A DNA stretch of 7,405 nucleotides, from contig JAHKLF010000071.1 of NCBI GenBank assembly GCA_029856615.1, positions 1 to 7,405 on the forward strand, in the 5' to 3' direction. The notes under the pieces were generated by a model. That model saw only the letters and a list, made by a program, of their open reading frames with translations. It was not told where the DNA came from and ran no database searches. Positions 1 to 6,454 of the stretch are shown piece by piece. Numbering within the stretch: the first letter of the stretch is position 1; every line of letters starts with the position of its first letter. Both the position numbers and the translations under genes were made by a program. The stretch is from Candidatus Njordarchaeota archaeon (GTDB taxonomy: Archaea; Asgardarchaeota; Njordarchaeia; Njordarchaeales; Njordarchaeaceae).

Positions 1-146
1 GGATTTTCATCCAGTATAGTTCCGCAGTTTCCGCATACTATAGTATTCGAATCATCATAGATTAATACATTACTAGATCCGCAAAAAGGACATTTTACTA
101 AAGTAGTATGATTATTCAGTGTTTCATTACCTTGTTTATTGATCAT
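1..146 (-). CDS. tfb: Transcription initiation factor B (TFB/TFIIB homologue), N-terminal fragment
   Basis: Only the first 48 codons lie in the window; the gene runs off the left edge. The product would be the archaeal TFIIB homologue, which binds the TBP-DNA complex and recruits RNA polymerase. The visible part is the zinc ribbon: C19-P-F-C22-G, then C38-G-N-C41-G followed by T-I-L-D-E-N. The CxxC-15-CxxC spacing and the acidic tail are typical of TFB. The 18 residues before the first cysteine are polar and Asn-rich and look like a disordered lead-in. The ATG at 146-144 is preceded by GAGGCGAT (161-154), a good Shine-Dalgarno match at 7 bases. The cyclin-fold core is not visible. Identity as TFB is well supported; which paralogue cannot be told. 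Confidence 0.85.
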   Translation of the reverse strand, partial: MINKQGNETLNNHTTLVKCPFCGSSNVLIYDDSNTIVCGNCGTILDEN

Positions 147-183
147 ATTAAAAATCGCCTCATGTTAATACAAATGAGGGAAA

Positions 184-193
184 TAATTTAAAG
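184..193 (-). promoter_or_regulatory. Candidate TATA box for tfb
   Basis: On the minus strand this reads TTTAAATTAT-like sequence. Its centre lies about 42 bases upstream of the tfb ATG. Transcription starting about 26 bases downstream would begin near 162, just before the Shine-Dalgarno, giving a leader of about 16-18 bases. No clear BRE purine run is seen upstream. The position is plausible but the sequence is weak evidence in AT-rich DNA. Confidence 0.4.
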
Positions 194-334
194 GCAGGTA
201 ACATTCTGTGGAATACATTATTTTAATCGGCATATTAATAGCGTCCTACGAGAAAAATACGTTGAAATTGCTTTAATTGACATTAAACAACATTATAAGT
301 ATTCAAGTATGAGTATGCATGAATATAATGTTAA

Positions 335-348
335 AAGAGTGAACTCTT
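335..348. repeat. Perfect 6-bp inverted repeat abutting a start codon
   Basis: AAGAGT-GA-ACTCTT is a perfect inverted repeat with a 2-base centre, ending immediately before the ATG at 349. It contains GAGTGA (337-342), the only Shine-Dalgarno-like sequence for the downstream gene, 6 bases before the ATG. A dimeric repressor site or a small translational hairpin would both mask that site. Either role is inference; a 14-bp palindrome can arise by chance. Confidence 0.35.
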
Positions 349-1437
349 ATGCTGAAGATACATTGGGCACGTAAGGGGATCTGTGAGCCTTCGCTTGGCT
401 TTGCGTGCGGGGACGTGAACGGGAATGGTGAAAAAGAGATTATTACGGATGATGGTACAGGAGAATTAATAATTCTAAAGAACGATGGAAGTCTATATTC
501 AAGGAAAAGAGTGAGTGACAAAAGACTGATTGATATAAAAATTCTGGATATTAATGACGATGGATTTAAGGAGGTAGTAGCACTTAGCGAGGCATGTGAA
601 TTATTAGTGATTAGTGCTGATCAAATGTATAGAATACCGTTACCAAGCCCACCAGTTTGTAGTCTTATTGCGGATGTTGATAATGATGGTATTGAGGAAT
701 TACTTATTTTAGATGTGACACCGGGAGTACAAATAGTAAAGAAAAACTATAAAACAGATAGATTACCCCTTATGGCATCGCTTAAGTATATTGGTGTGCA
801 TGATATCGATGGAGATGGGGAAAATGAGATTATTAGTGTATATGGGAGAGAAATTGTAGCATTTAGATATGAAATAGATAAGGGTTATAAGCTAGATTAT
901 AGTCTACGCTTACCATTTATACCGTATAAAATCATAATTCACGATTTTAATAACGATGGAAAAGCGGAGATAATAGCATCCCACGGTAGTCATATATATT
1001 TGATAGAAGACATCTCTTCTCCCGAATATAAGAGAGTGGCATCGTTTGGGGGTTTAATAAAGGACATCAAAATCGCAGATATAGATGGTAATGGATTTAG
1101 AGAAGTGGTTTATTTAATTTCTTTTTCAAGAATAGGTGGAAAGTCGGCCATAATCATTCAAAGCTATAAAGGGCACCTTAAAAACATGCTACCAATTGAA
1201 TACGATGTCCAAAGGATGATAATTAGTGATTATAACGGAGATCGAAAAGAAGAAATTGTGGGAATTTCTCAGATTAATGAAATAATCTCCATAGATCCTC
1301 GGAGAGATCACATTAATGTGTTATCAATAGGAGAACCTATCATTAAAATAACTCCTTGTGACGTAAATAATGACCAGAAAGACGAGATGATAGCGCGTTT
1401 AGCAACAGGAGTAATGTTATTAGGATATACATTATAA
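349..1437 (+). CDS. Cytosolic FG-GAP/VCBS-like repeat protein with eight calcium-loop motifs
   Basis: The 362-residue product is built of eight repeats of 42-50 residues, each with a DxDxDGxxE-type loop as in integrin alpha and VCBS beta-propellers. The loops begin at D22, D67, D109, D152, D199, D244, D294 and D338. Between them lie hydrophobic strands such as EIISVYG and EIIASHGS. The first six loops keep the central Gly; loop 7 (DYNGDRKEE) and loop 8 (DVNNDQKDE) replace it with Arg and Gln. No signal peptide, membrane segment or sorting motif is visible, so the protein should stay in the cytoplasm, unlike most FG-GAP proteins. The start is fixed by an in-frame TGA at 340-342; ATG 349 is the first start after it, with GAGTGA 6 bases upstream. 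It is divergent from tfb and about 100 bases ahead of the RFC-L gene. A calcium-stabilised beta-propeller scaffold is the likely fold; partner and role are unknown. Confidence 0.85.
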   Translation: MLKIHWARKGICEPSLGFACGDVNGNGEKEIITDDGTGELIILKNDGSLYSRKRVSDKRLIDIKILDINDDGFKEVVALSEACELLVISADQMYRIPLPSPPVCSLIADVDNDGIEELLILDVTPGVQIVKKNYKTDRLPLMASLKYIGVHDIDGDGENEIISVYGREIVAFRYEIDKGYKLDYSLRLPFIPYKIIIHDFNNDGKAEIIASHGSHIYLIEDISSPEYKRVASFGGLIKDIKIADIDGNGFREVVYLISFSRIGGKSAIIIQSYKGHLKNMLPIEYDVQRMIISDYNGDRKEEIVGISQINEIISIDPRRDHINVLSIGEPIIKITPCDVNNDQKDEMIARLATGVMLLGYTL

Positions 1438-1444
1438 TCAGAAC

Positions 1445-1470
1445 TAAAATTAAGCTTAACGCGAATTTTA
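1445..1470. repeat. Inverted repeat with nested palindrome between two genes
   Basis: TAAAATT (1445-1451) and AATTTTA (1464-1470) are perfect inverted copies separated by 12 bases. A second perfect palindrome, TTAAGCTTAA (1450-1459), overlaps the left arm. It starts 8 bases after the stop of the FG-GAP-like gene. It could be a weak 3'-end hairpin for that gene or part of the RFC-L promoter region. There is no following T-run, so a classical terminator is not supported. Confidence 0.3.
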
Positions 1471-1473
1471 ATA
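1466..1473 (+). promoter_or_regulatory. Candidate TATA box for the RFC large subunit gene
   Basis: TTTTAATA on the plus strand, about 70 bases before the chosen RFC-L start. A start of transcription about 26 bases downstream would fall near 1496 and give a leader of about 45 bases. A second AT-rich candidate, GTATTATTTT at about 1485-1494, would give a shorter leader. I cannot choose between them from sequence alone. Confidence 0.3.
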
Positions 1474-1531
1474 AGTAAAAGTACGTATTATTTTGGATTT
1501 GAGGATGATTATTATATGCACACTAAAGTAT

Positions 1532-1537
1532 AGGTGA
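1532..1537 (+). promoter_or_regulatory. Ribosome binding site deciding the RFC-L start
   Basis: AGGTGA matches the anti-Shine-Dalgarno of archaeal 16S rRNA. It is followed by 5 bases (AAGAC) and then TTG at 1543. This makes TTG 1543 a better start than GTG 1534, which lies inside the site itself. The metG gene shows nearly the same arrangement (AGGTGA, CAAGAC, then TTC). Confidence 0.6.
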
Positions 1538-1542
1538 AAGAC

Positions 1543-3429
1543 TTGGCAATAACCACGGTGCAGAAGAGATTACCATGGACGGAACTATTTAGACCAAGGA
1601 CGCTTGACGAAGTGATTCTCACGAGAAAACAAAGGGCACAAATACTAGGGTGGTGGCGTGCATGGATTATCTTATGGAATTTGATAAGAATATGGAATAG
1701 TGATGAAAGAGGAAAGTGGTACGCCTTCTCGCATACTAACGAGGGACGTGAATGGGTTTCAAGGTTTCTTAATAAATGGAAGGATTTCTTTAAAAAGAAA
1801 TTTGAAGAATGGGCTGGTGTAAAATCTTCAAGAGAAGTCCCATCAAGTCACATGCTTTTATTTAATCAGTTAGATAAAAAGAAAGAATTATCCACTGATC
1901 TAAAGCCGACAGCACAAAAAGAGATACGAAAATGGCTGGATAAGATATGGGGGGAGTTTCTATCTCAAATAAACTCAAAGATAATCCCCCCCGCGGTTCC
2001 ACCATTAGCCCCGTATAAACCTATATTGCTAGTAGGTCCCCCAGGAACTGGAAAAACTACTACGGTATACGCATTAGCTGGGCAAGAGGGTGTTCTTGTA
2101 GTAGAATTTAACGCTAGCGATCGCCGTAACTCAACAGTAATTAGAGAAGTTGTTAGGGAAGCGATGAAAAGCGCTGGATTCGTTTTTGGAGGTAACATAA
2201 ATAAACCCCCAAGGATTATATTACTCGATGAAGTTGATGGCTTGTCTGGGCGTGATGATCGTGGAGGTTTTTCAGCGCTGATAAGAGCTCTTGATGATAT
2301 TAAATTTCCTCTAGCTTTAACTGCAAATGTTATGCATGATAGAAAAGTGAGGTTCCTTATGACAAAGTCTATAACGGTATTCTTTGATAGACCTTATGAT
2401 TATCAGATAAAAACTCTGATCATGAGGATTGCTAAGCGAATGAATATGAGTATCCCGGAGAGCATAATAAACTTCCTATCAAAATATGCTCCAGATTTTA
2501 GAACTGTTGTAGAGGCTCTCGAGGTATACTATCACACGGGAATTCTTCCTGAGATTTTTCATGAAGAGATGATTAATATACAAGATGCAATAAGGTACGC
2601 ATTTGGATTTAAAGGCGAATCTCTTGAACAATCAGCTGCGCGGGCACTAAGGTATTTAAACTCAATAACTGATATAGATCCTTGGGACATAATTCTCTGG
2701 GTATGGGAAAACGCATATAATTTCTTAGATAAAGATAAGGGAATAAGTGGATTCTATAAGGAATTAGCTTATGCTGATTACTTGTATAGAATCGGGGCTA
2801 GAAACATGAATTGGCGAATTGCATATAGAGATTCAATGAACGTGTTGGCTCATGCTATGGCGAAATATGGAAAAGCGACTAAGAACATTTGGGCCCTTAG
2901 AAAAATAAGAGTCAATAAACCTACTATCGTAGAAGAATTAGGAAGAATGAAGAGATTAATGGAGGGAGAAATAGAATTAACTGAAGAGGAAGAAAGGGAA
3001 TCAGAAATAACAGCAAAAAAACTCGGCTTGCGCCCTCTCTTAGAGCTCTATGGGAAATATACGCATATTTCACGTCGGCGTGCAAGACGTGAATTACGGT
3101 TTCTAAAACATCTCGCGCTAAATAATCCGAGAAAAGCGGGCGTACTTTTCGCGAAATTATATATCCCGAAAGAGACAATACAGATTTTCCTAAGGTATTT
3201 CTTTAAACCGAAAGAGCGTGAGAAAATAGAAAAAGAGGTTTTAAATGCCTATGAGGAGGCAATTAAAAGTATTGGTCCAAAAGTTATAACATTCGGTGCG
3301 AGTGCCGAGACAGCAACAGATGTTGAAGTAAGAGAAGCTGAAGAAATTAAAGAAGAAGCCAAAAAGAAGGAGCCAGAAAAAGTTAAGGAGGAAGAAAAGA
3401 AGACAACACTCGATATGTTTTTCGGATGA
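1543..3429 (+). CDS. rfcL: Replication factor C large subunit (clamp loader) with large N-terminal-domain insertion
   Basis: RFC-L and the small subunits form the AAA+ clamp loader that opens PCNA and places it on primed DNA. Counting from GTG 1534 (subtract 3 for the preferred TTG 1543), the order is: conserved PWTELFRPRTLDEV at 14-27; Walker A GPPGTGKTT at 168-176; FNASDRRN; Walker B LLDEVDG with D232/E233; sensor-1 LTAN; the RFC-L collar region (DPWDIILWVWEN); a Lys/Glu-rich tail; and a terminal PIP-box-like KTTLDMFF for PCNA binding. The full length is 628 residues, while archaeal RFC-L is usually about 400-500. Much of the excess is a Trp-rich insertion (about residues 45-155) between the RFC box and Walker A. 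Starts at 1534 (GTG) and 1558 (GTG) are possible; TTG 1543 best fits AGGTGA at 1532-1537. An in-frame TAG at 1531-1533 bars extension. The stop lies two bases from the stop of the convergent HEAT gene. No small-subunit gene is adjacent. Confidence 0.95.
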   Translation: MAITTVQKRLPWTELFRPRTLDEVILTRKQRAQILGWWRAWIILWNLIRIWNSDERGKWYAFSHTNEGREWVSRFLNKWKDFFKKKFEEWAGVKSSREVPSSHMLLFNQLDKKKELSTDLKPTAQKEIRKWLDKIWGEFLSQINSKIIPPAVPPLAPYKPILLVGPPGTGKTTTVYALAGQEGVLVVEFNASDRRNSTVIREVVREAMKSAGFVFGGNINKPPRIILLDEVDGLSGRDDRGGFSALIRALDDIKFPLALTANVMHDRKVRFLMTKSITVFFDRPYDYQIKTLIMRIAKRMNMSIPESIINFLSKYAPDFRTVVEALEVYYHTGILPEIFHEEMINIQDAIRYAFGFKGESLEQSAARALRYLNSITDIDPWDIILWVWENAYNFLDKDKGISGFYKELAYADYLYRIGARNMNWRIAYRDSMNVLAHAMAKYGKATKNIWALRKIRVNKPTIVEELGRMKRLMEGEIELTEEEERESEITAKKLGLRPLLELYGKYTHISRRRARRELRFLKHLALNNPRKAGVLFAKLYIPKETIQIFLRYFFKPKEREKIEKEVLNAYEEAIKSIGPKVITFGASAETATDVEVREAEEIKEEAKKKEPEKVKEEEKKTTLDMFFG

Positions 3430-3431
3430 AA

Positions 3432-4520
3432 TTATTTTTCTTGGTGCGAAATCTCCCCCCACATTTTCTTTCTTATCTCGTAGGTATAACCTAATTTATC
3501 TTCCAATAGTTGTCTCACAGAGGCTTTTAACCGAGCTTTATCGGGAGATTTGGGTATAATAGACTTTTCAAGTATGTCAAGTGTTCGAGGAACATCATGT
3601 TTGTTGATTATGTCTTCTGGTATATTATCAACGTATTTATCAAGAATTTCAATGGTAACCTTAAGTAAATTGAGATTTTTTTCTCTTAATAGGATCTCCT
3701 TTGTAATTATGTCTAGGAAATCATCGGAGTATCTAGCATTTTTCTCGATTATCGAAACTACAAAATTTAATGCCGTGATCCTAACTGGTATTGCGGGATC
3801 ACGCAATTTTTTACGTACTAAATTAGCAATTTCAGAGCTATATGAAATAAGACCTTTGGTGAACAATTTCATTAGCCCTTCAATTGAGAGTTTTCTTACC
3901 TCAAATCTTTCATCTGTGGTTCGTTCGTAGAAGATATTTTTTGCATCTTCTAATTGATCTTCGGTCATTTTATCTATATTTTTCACAAGAATTCGTAATG
4001 CAGATTCTCTTATTCTAGGATTAGAATCTTTCGCGAGTGTAAGCACTATAGAATAAGTATCCGTTAGTATCTCAGCATCATATTTACTCAACTCTAATGT
4101 CAAGTTTAAAGCTGCTTCCCGGACATTAGGATTTTCATCATCTAAAGCCTTTTTGGAAGCTCTTAGGATATCATCATTTATAAGATTAGGATCTTTTGCT
4201 ATAATTTTTCTTATAGCCTGTAAAGCTGAAGCTCTAACATTTGGCTCATCATTTTCGATTAATCCCAGGAGAATGCTGATGGCATCCGCTCTAATTTCAT
4301 CTTTTAAGCTAGCTATTTCGGCGATAGAGCTGACTACCGTGCTTCTTACGCTCCAGTTTTCGTCTGCGATCATATCTTTTAACAAATCATAAAATTCCTT
4401 AATTTTTTCCGGATTGTTTAGCACAAATTTAGTAAGCTTTTTTATCGCTTTTCTTCTTCTCCCAGCTATTGGGGATTTTGTCCACGCTATTAATTGGTTG
4501 ATCTGCAATTCTACCACCAC
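3432..4520 (-). CDS. HEAT-repeat protein encoded directly after metG
   Basis: The 362-residue product is an alpha-helical HEAT/Armadillo-type solenoid. Six repeats with the characteristic D-x-N/P-x-x-V/I-R pattern are spaced 37-38 residues apart, with the V/I-R pairs at 58-59, 95-96, 133-134, 170-171, 208-209 and 246-247. An earlier half-repeat (about 16-34) and a more diverged helical C-terminus (about 260-362) flank them. There is no catalytic motif, signal peptide or membrane segment, so a cytosolic protein-binding scaffold is likely. The gene follows the metG stop (TAG 4526-4524) after 3 bases and should be translated from the same mRNA. GTG 4520 and GTG 4517 are possible starts. TTG 4508 has a GGTGG-like sequence about 6 bases upstream and may be the true one. 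Its 3' end converges on rfcL with a 2-base gap. The partner is unknown; coupling to MetRS suggests a translation-related role but does not show it. Confidence 0.85.
   Translation of the reverse strand: MVVELQINQLIAWTKSPIAGRRRKAIKKLTKFVLNNPEKIKEFYDLLKDMIADENWSVRSTVVSSIAEIASLKDEIRADAISILLGLIENDEPNVRASALQAIRKIIAKDPNLINDDILRASKKALDDENPNVREAALNLTLELSKYDAEILTDTYSIVLTLAKDSNPRIRESALRILVKNIDKMTEDQLEDAKNIFYERTTDERFEVRKLSIEGLMKLFTKGLISYSSEIANLVRKKLRDPAIPVRITALNFVVSIIEKNARYSDDFLDIITKEILLREKNLNLLKVTIEILDKYVDNIPEDIINKHDVPRTLDILEKSIIPKSPDKARLKASVRQLLEDKLGYTYEIRKKMWGEISHQEK
3434..3443 (+). terminator. Possible T-rich terminator of rfcL inside the opposing gene
   Basis: Five bases after the rfcL stop the plus strand reads ATTTTTCTT. 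Short T-runs are enough to stop archaeal RNA polymerase. Because the opposing gene ends only two bases away, any termination signal for rfcL must lie within that gene. No hairpin is evident. Confidence 0.3.
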
Positions 4521-4523
4521 TTT

Positions 4524-6191
4524 CTATTTTTTGAGTTTTGATGATATTTGGGAGATTTCCTCATCCAGCACTTTCTTAAATAAAGGCTTTATTCTTCCTT
4601 TATGCTTAGTTACTTGATTCAGTAAAGAAGATATAAATTCTTCATTACTTATCAAAGAGCCTAGTTGAATGTAATTCTCAGGAAAACTAGCTTTAAATCC
4701 TATCATTTCACGGAGTGAACGCGCAGATTCAGGTAAGAATGGAGATAATAGAATTGATAATGAAACAATCAAAGAGAATGCTGAAACTAGCACGTCTGCT
4801 GCTTCCTTGCTCGTTAAATTCCTCCAGGGCTCTGTTTCGCTTAGTAATTTATTTCCAAGCCTTGCTATTTCAATAATGACATTTAAACCACTGTCGAACT
4901 GGTTTTTAATCATTAATGACTCAAATCTGCTTAAACTCTCTCTAACTTCTTTTGAGATATCCTTAATAATTTTCCCTCGTAATATTTCTCCTCGCGATAT
5001 TAGTGTTAAAACTCTATGAACGAAATTGCCTATTTCCCCTATTAAGACCTTATTGATTTTCTCCTTATATTCTCGGAAGTTAAAATCGCCATCATCTAAA
5101 CTCTCACTCGTAGTGATGCCCCAATAAAACCTTAAATATTCTGACGGCCAGATTCGGATGAAATCCTCTAGAGTTATATAAATACCACGACTTTTACTCA
5201 TTTTCTCTCCTTCTAATGTCGCAAATCCTCGTACTCTTATTTCATTGGGCAATTTAAACTCATTGACCATTAACATTGCAGGCCAGAAAAGAACATGATG
5301 ATAAATAATATCCTTGCCAATAAAATGAACAATGTATGCATTCCCATAGATCCACGCATCTTCCCAATTCTCCCCAATGGCATCAAATAGCTCCTTAGTA
5401 AATGATACATAACCAATTGGAGCATCCCACCAAACGTAGAAAACCTGATTAGGGAGATCGGGTATAGGGACGCCCCAGTAAATATCGCGACTTATATCCC
5501 AATCTTGTAGCCCCTCTTTTATCCAATGCATAACATGTTCCTTAACTCCACGAGTTATCTTAACGTTGTCGCCCTTTAGCCACTTCTCTAAATTATCAGA
5601 TAACTGACTTAATGCGAAGAATGCATGTTTGCTGTGTTTTACTACGGGGATAGATCCACATATAGCACAGTGGGCGTCTTTTAATTGAAACGCTGAATAA
5701 GTACGTCCGCATGCCTCGCAATGATCACCATACTGATTTGGTGCGCCGCAATAAGGACATGTACCAATGACGAGTCTATCTGGTAATGCAATTTTATCGC
5801 GTTCACAATACAGTATCGGGACTTCCTTGAAATAAATATATCCTTCTTGTTTTGCCTTCTTGTAGAATTTAGTTGTCATTTCGTAATGGTGGGGCTTCGT
5901 AGTCCTGGAGAAAATATCAAAATGAATTAATGCCTTAGTGAATGCCCTCTTTATTATTTCATGATAATGATCAACAATATCTCTTGGAGATTTGCCTTCC
6001 TTAATAGCTTTCGCCAAAATAGGAGTCCCATGTTCATCAGTACCGCAGATATGGTAGGCTCTCTCACCCTTCATCTTTAGAAAGCGAGCAAAGATGTCAG
6101 CAGGCAGATAAGTAGAGCGAACATGCCCTAAGTGGGGCTCGAAATTGCTATAAGGCAAAGCGGAGGTTATTATCCAATATTTAAACTTGAA
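4524..6191 (-). CDS. metG: Methionyl-tRNA synthetase
   Basis: MetRS charges tRNA-Met with methionine using ATP (class I). Counting from TTC at 6191-6189, the landmarks are: first Rossmann strand KYWIITSALPY (4-14); HLGH signature (20-23); CGTDEHGTP; zinc-knuckle Cys 145, 148, 158 and 161 with additional Cys 129, 175 and 178; DWDISRDIYWGVPIP; YVWWDAPIGY; KMSKS (330-334); and an anticodon-binding helical domain with GNFVHRVLTLI and EPWRNL. The length of about 555 residues fits the catalytic plus anticodon domains only. The C-terminal EMAP/OB-fold tRNA-binding domain is absent and may be a separate gene elsewhere. The start is abnormal: the first canonical in-frame start, TTG 6158, would delete the first strand of the Rossmann fold, while the perfect Shine-Dalgarno at 6207-6198 points to TTC 6191. 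The upstream limit is an in-frame TGA at 6200-6198. The HEAT gene follows after 3 bases. Confidence 0.95.
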   Translation of the reverse strand, partial: FKFKYWIITSALPYSNFEPHLGHVRSTYLPADIFARFLKMKGERAYHICGTDEHGTPILAKAIKEGKSPRDIVDHYHEIIKRAFTKALIHFDIFSRTTKPHHYEMTTKFYKKAKQEGYIYFKEVPILYCERDKIALPDRLVIGTCPYCGAPNQYGDHCEACGRTYSAFQLKDAHCAICGSIPVVKHSKHAFFALSQLSDNLEKWLKGDNVKITRGVKEHVMHWIKEGLQDWDISRDIYWGVPIPDLPNQVFYVWWDAPIGYVSFTKELFDAIGENWEDAWIYGNAYIVHFIGKDIIYHHVLFWPAMLMVNEFKLPNEIRVRGFATLEGEKMSKSRGIYITLEDFIRIWPSEYLRFYWGITTSESLDDGDFNFREYKEKINKVLIGEIGNFVHRVLTLISRGEILRGKIIKDISKEVRESLSRFESLMIKNQFDSGLNVIIEIARLGNKLLSETEPWRNLTSKEAADVLVSAFSLIVSLSILLSPFLPESARSLREMIGFKASFPENYIQLGSLISNEEFISSLLNQVTKHKGRIKPLFKKVLDEEISQISSKLKK

Positions 6192-6197
6192 GTCTTG

Positions 6198-6207
6198 TCA
6201 CCTCCTT
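6198..6207 (-). promoter_or_regulatory. Perfect Shine-Dalgarno of metG
   Basis: On the minus strand this reads AAGGAGGTGA, a full complement of the 16S rRNA 3' tail. The next 6 bases are CAAGAC, and the codon at normal spacing is TTC (6191-6189), in frame with MetRS. No ATG, GTG or TTG lies in frame until 6158. A GTG within the site (6201-6199) is in another frame and hits TAA after 6 codons. Confidence 0.85.
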
Positions 6208-6223
6208 AGGGGTATTTTTACTA

Positions 6224-6236
6224 GTTAAATTTTAGA
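6224..6236 (-). promoter_or_regulatory. Candidate TATA-like box upstream of metG
   Basis: The minus strand reads TCTAAAATTTAAC here. A start 26 bases downstream would fall near 6204, within the Shine-Dalgarno, so this box may be slightly too close to serve a leadered transcript. Another AT-rich candidate is near 6280-6292. The assignment is uncertain. Confidence 0.25.
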
Positions 6237-6454
6237 TTGCAAATGGGAGAATGTACTATCTCTCTTACTTGAAGGTTGCAATGATATTTGAATCTTTAGG
6301 AAGGATGAGAAATACGGAATCTATTTGAATAATTGCTTTGAAATTCTATGTGTCAACACTTTTAATAATGCTTAGCTAAGAATATGGAAGATCGAGGCTG
6401 AAAACTTTTGTGTATTAAATTGCCTTAAGCCATAACAAATAGATTGCCTCGAAA

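Noticed and set aside
1654..2004. An intein in the RFC-L gene
   Set aside because: Archaeal RFC genes often carry inteins, but inside the Walker A region. This segment lies before Walker A, is too short, and has no intein N-terminal Cys/Ser block or terminal His-Asn.
3550..4617. Plus-strand ORFs opposite the HEAT gene
   Set aside because: The minus-strand frame encodes regular HEAT repeats; the plus-strand frames are compositional shadows.
4524..6158. TTG 6158 as the true metG start
   Set aside because: It would remove the conserved first strand of the Rossmann fold, which is encoded just upstream, and it has no Shine-Dalgarno at normal spacing.
6199..6201. GTG inside the Shine-Dalgarno as the metG start
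   Set aside because: It is out of frame with MetRS and meets TAA after 6 codons. It works only if a one-base indel is assumed.
6371..6380. Perfect palindrome CTTAGCTAAG as an attachment or operator site
   Set aside because: It is a single 10-bp palindrome in AT-rich intergenic DNA, with no second copy or flanking structure seen.
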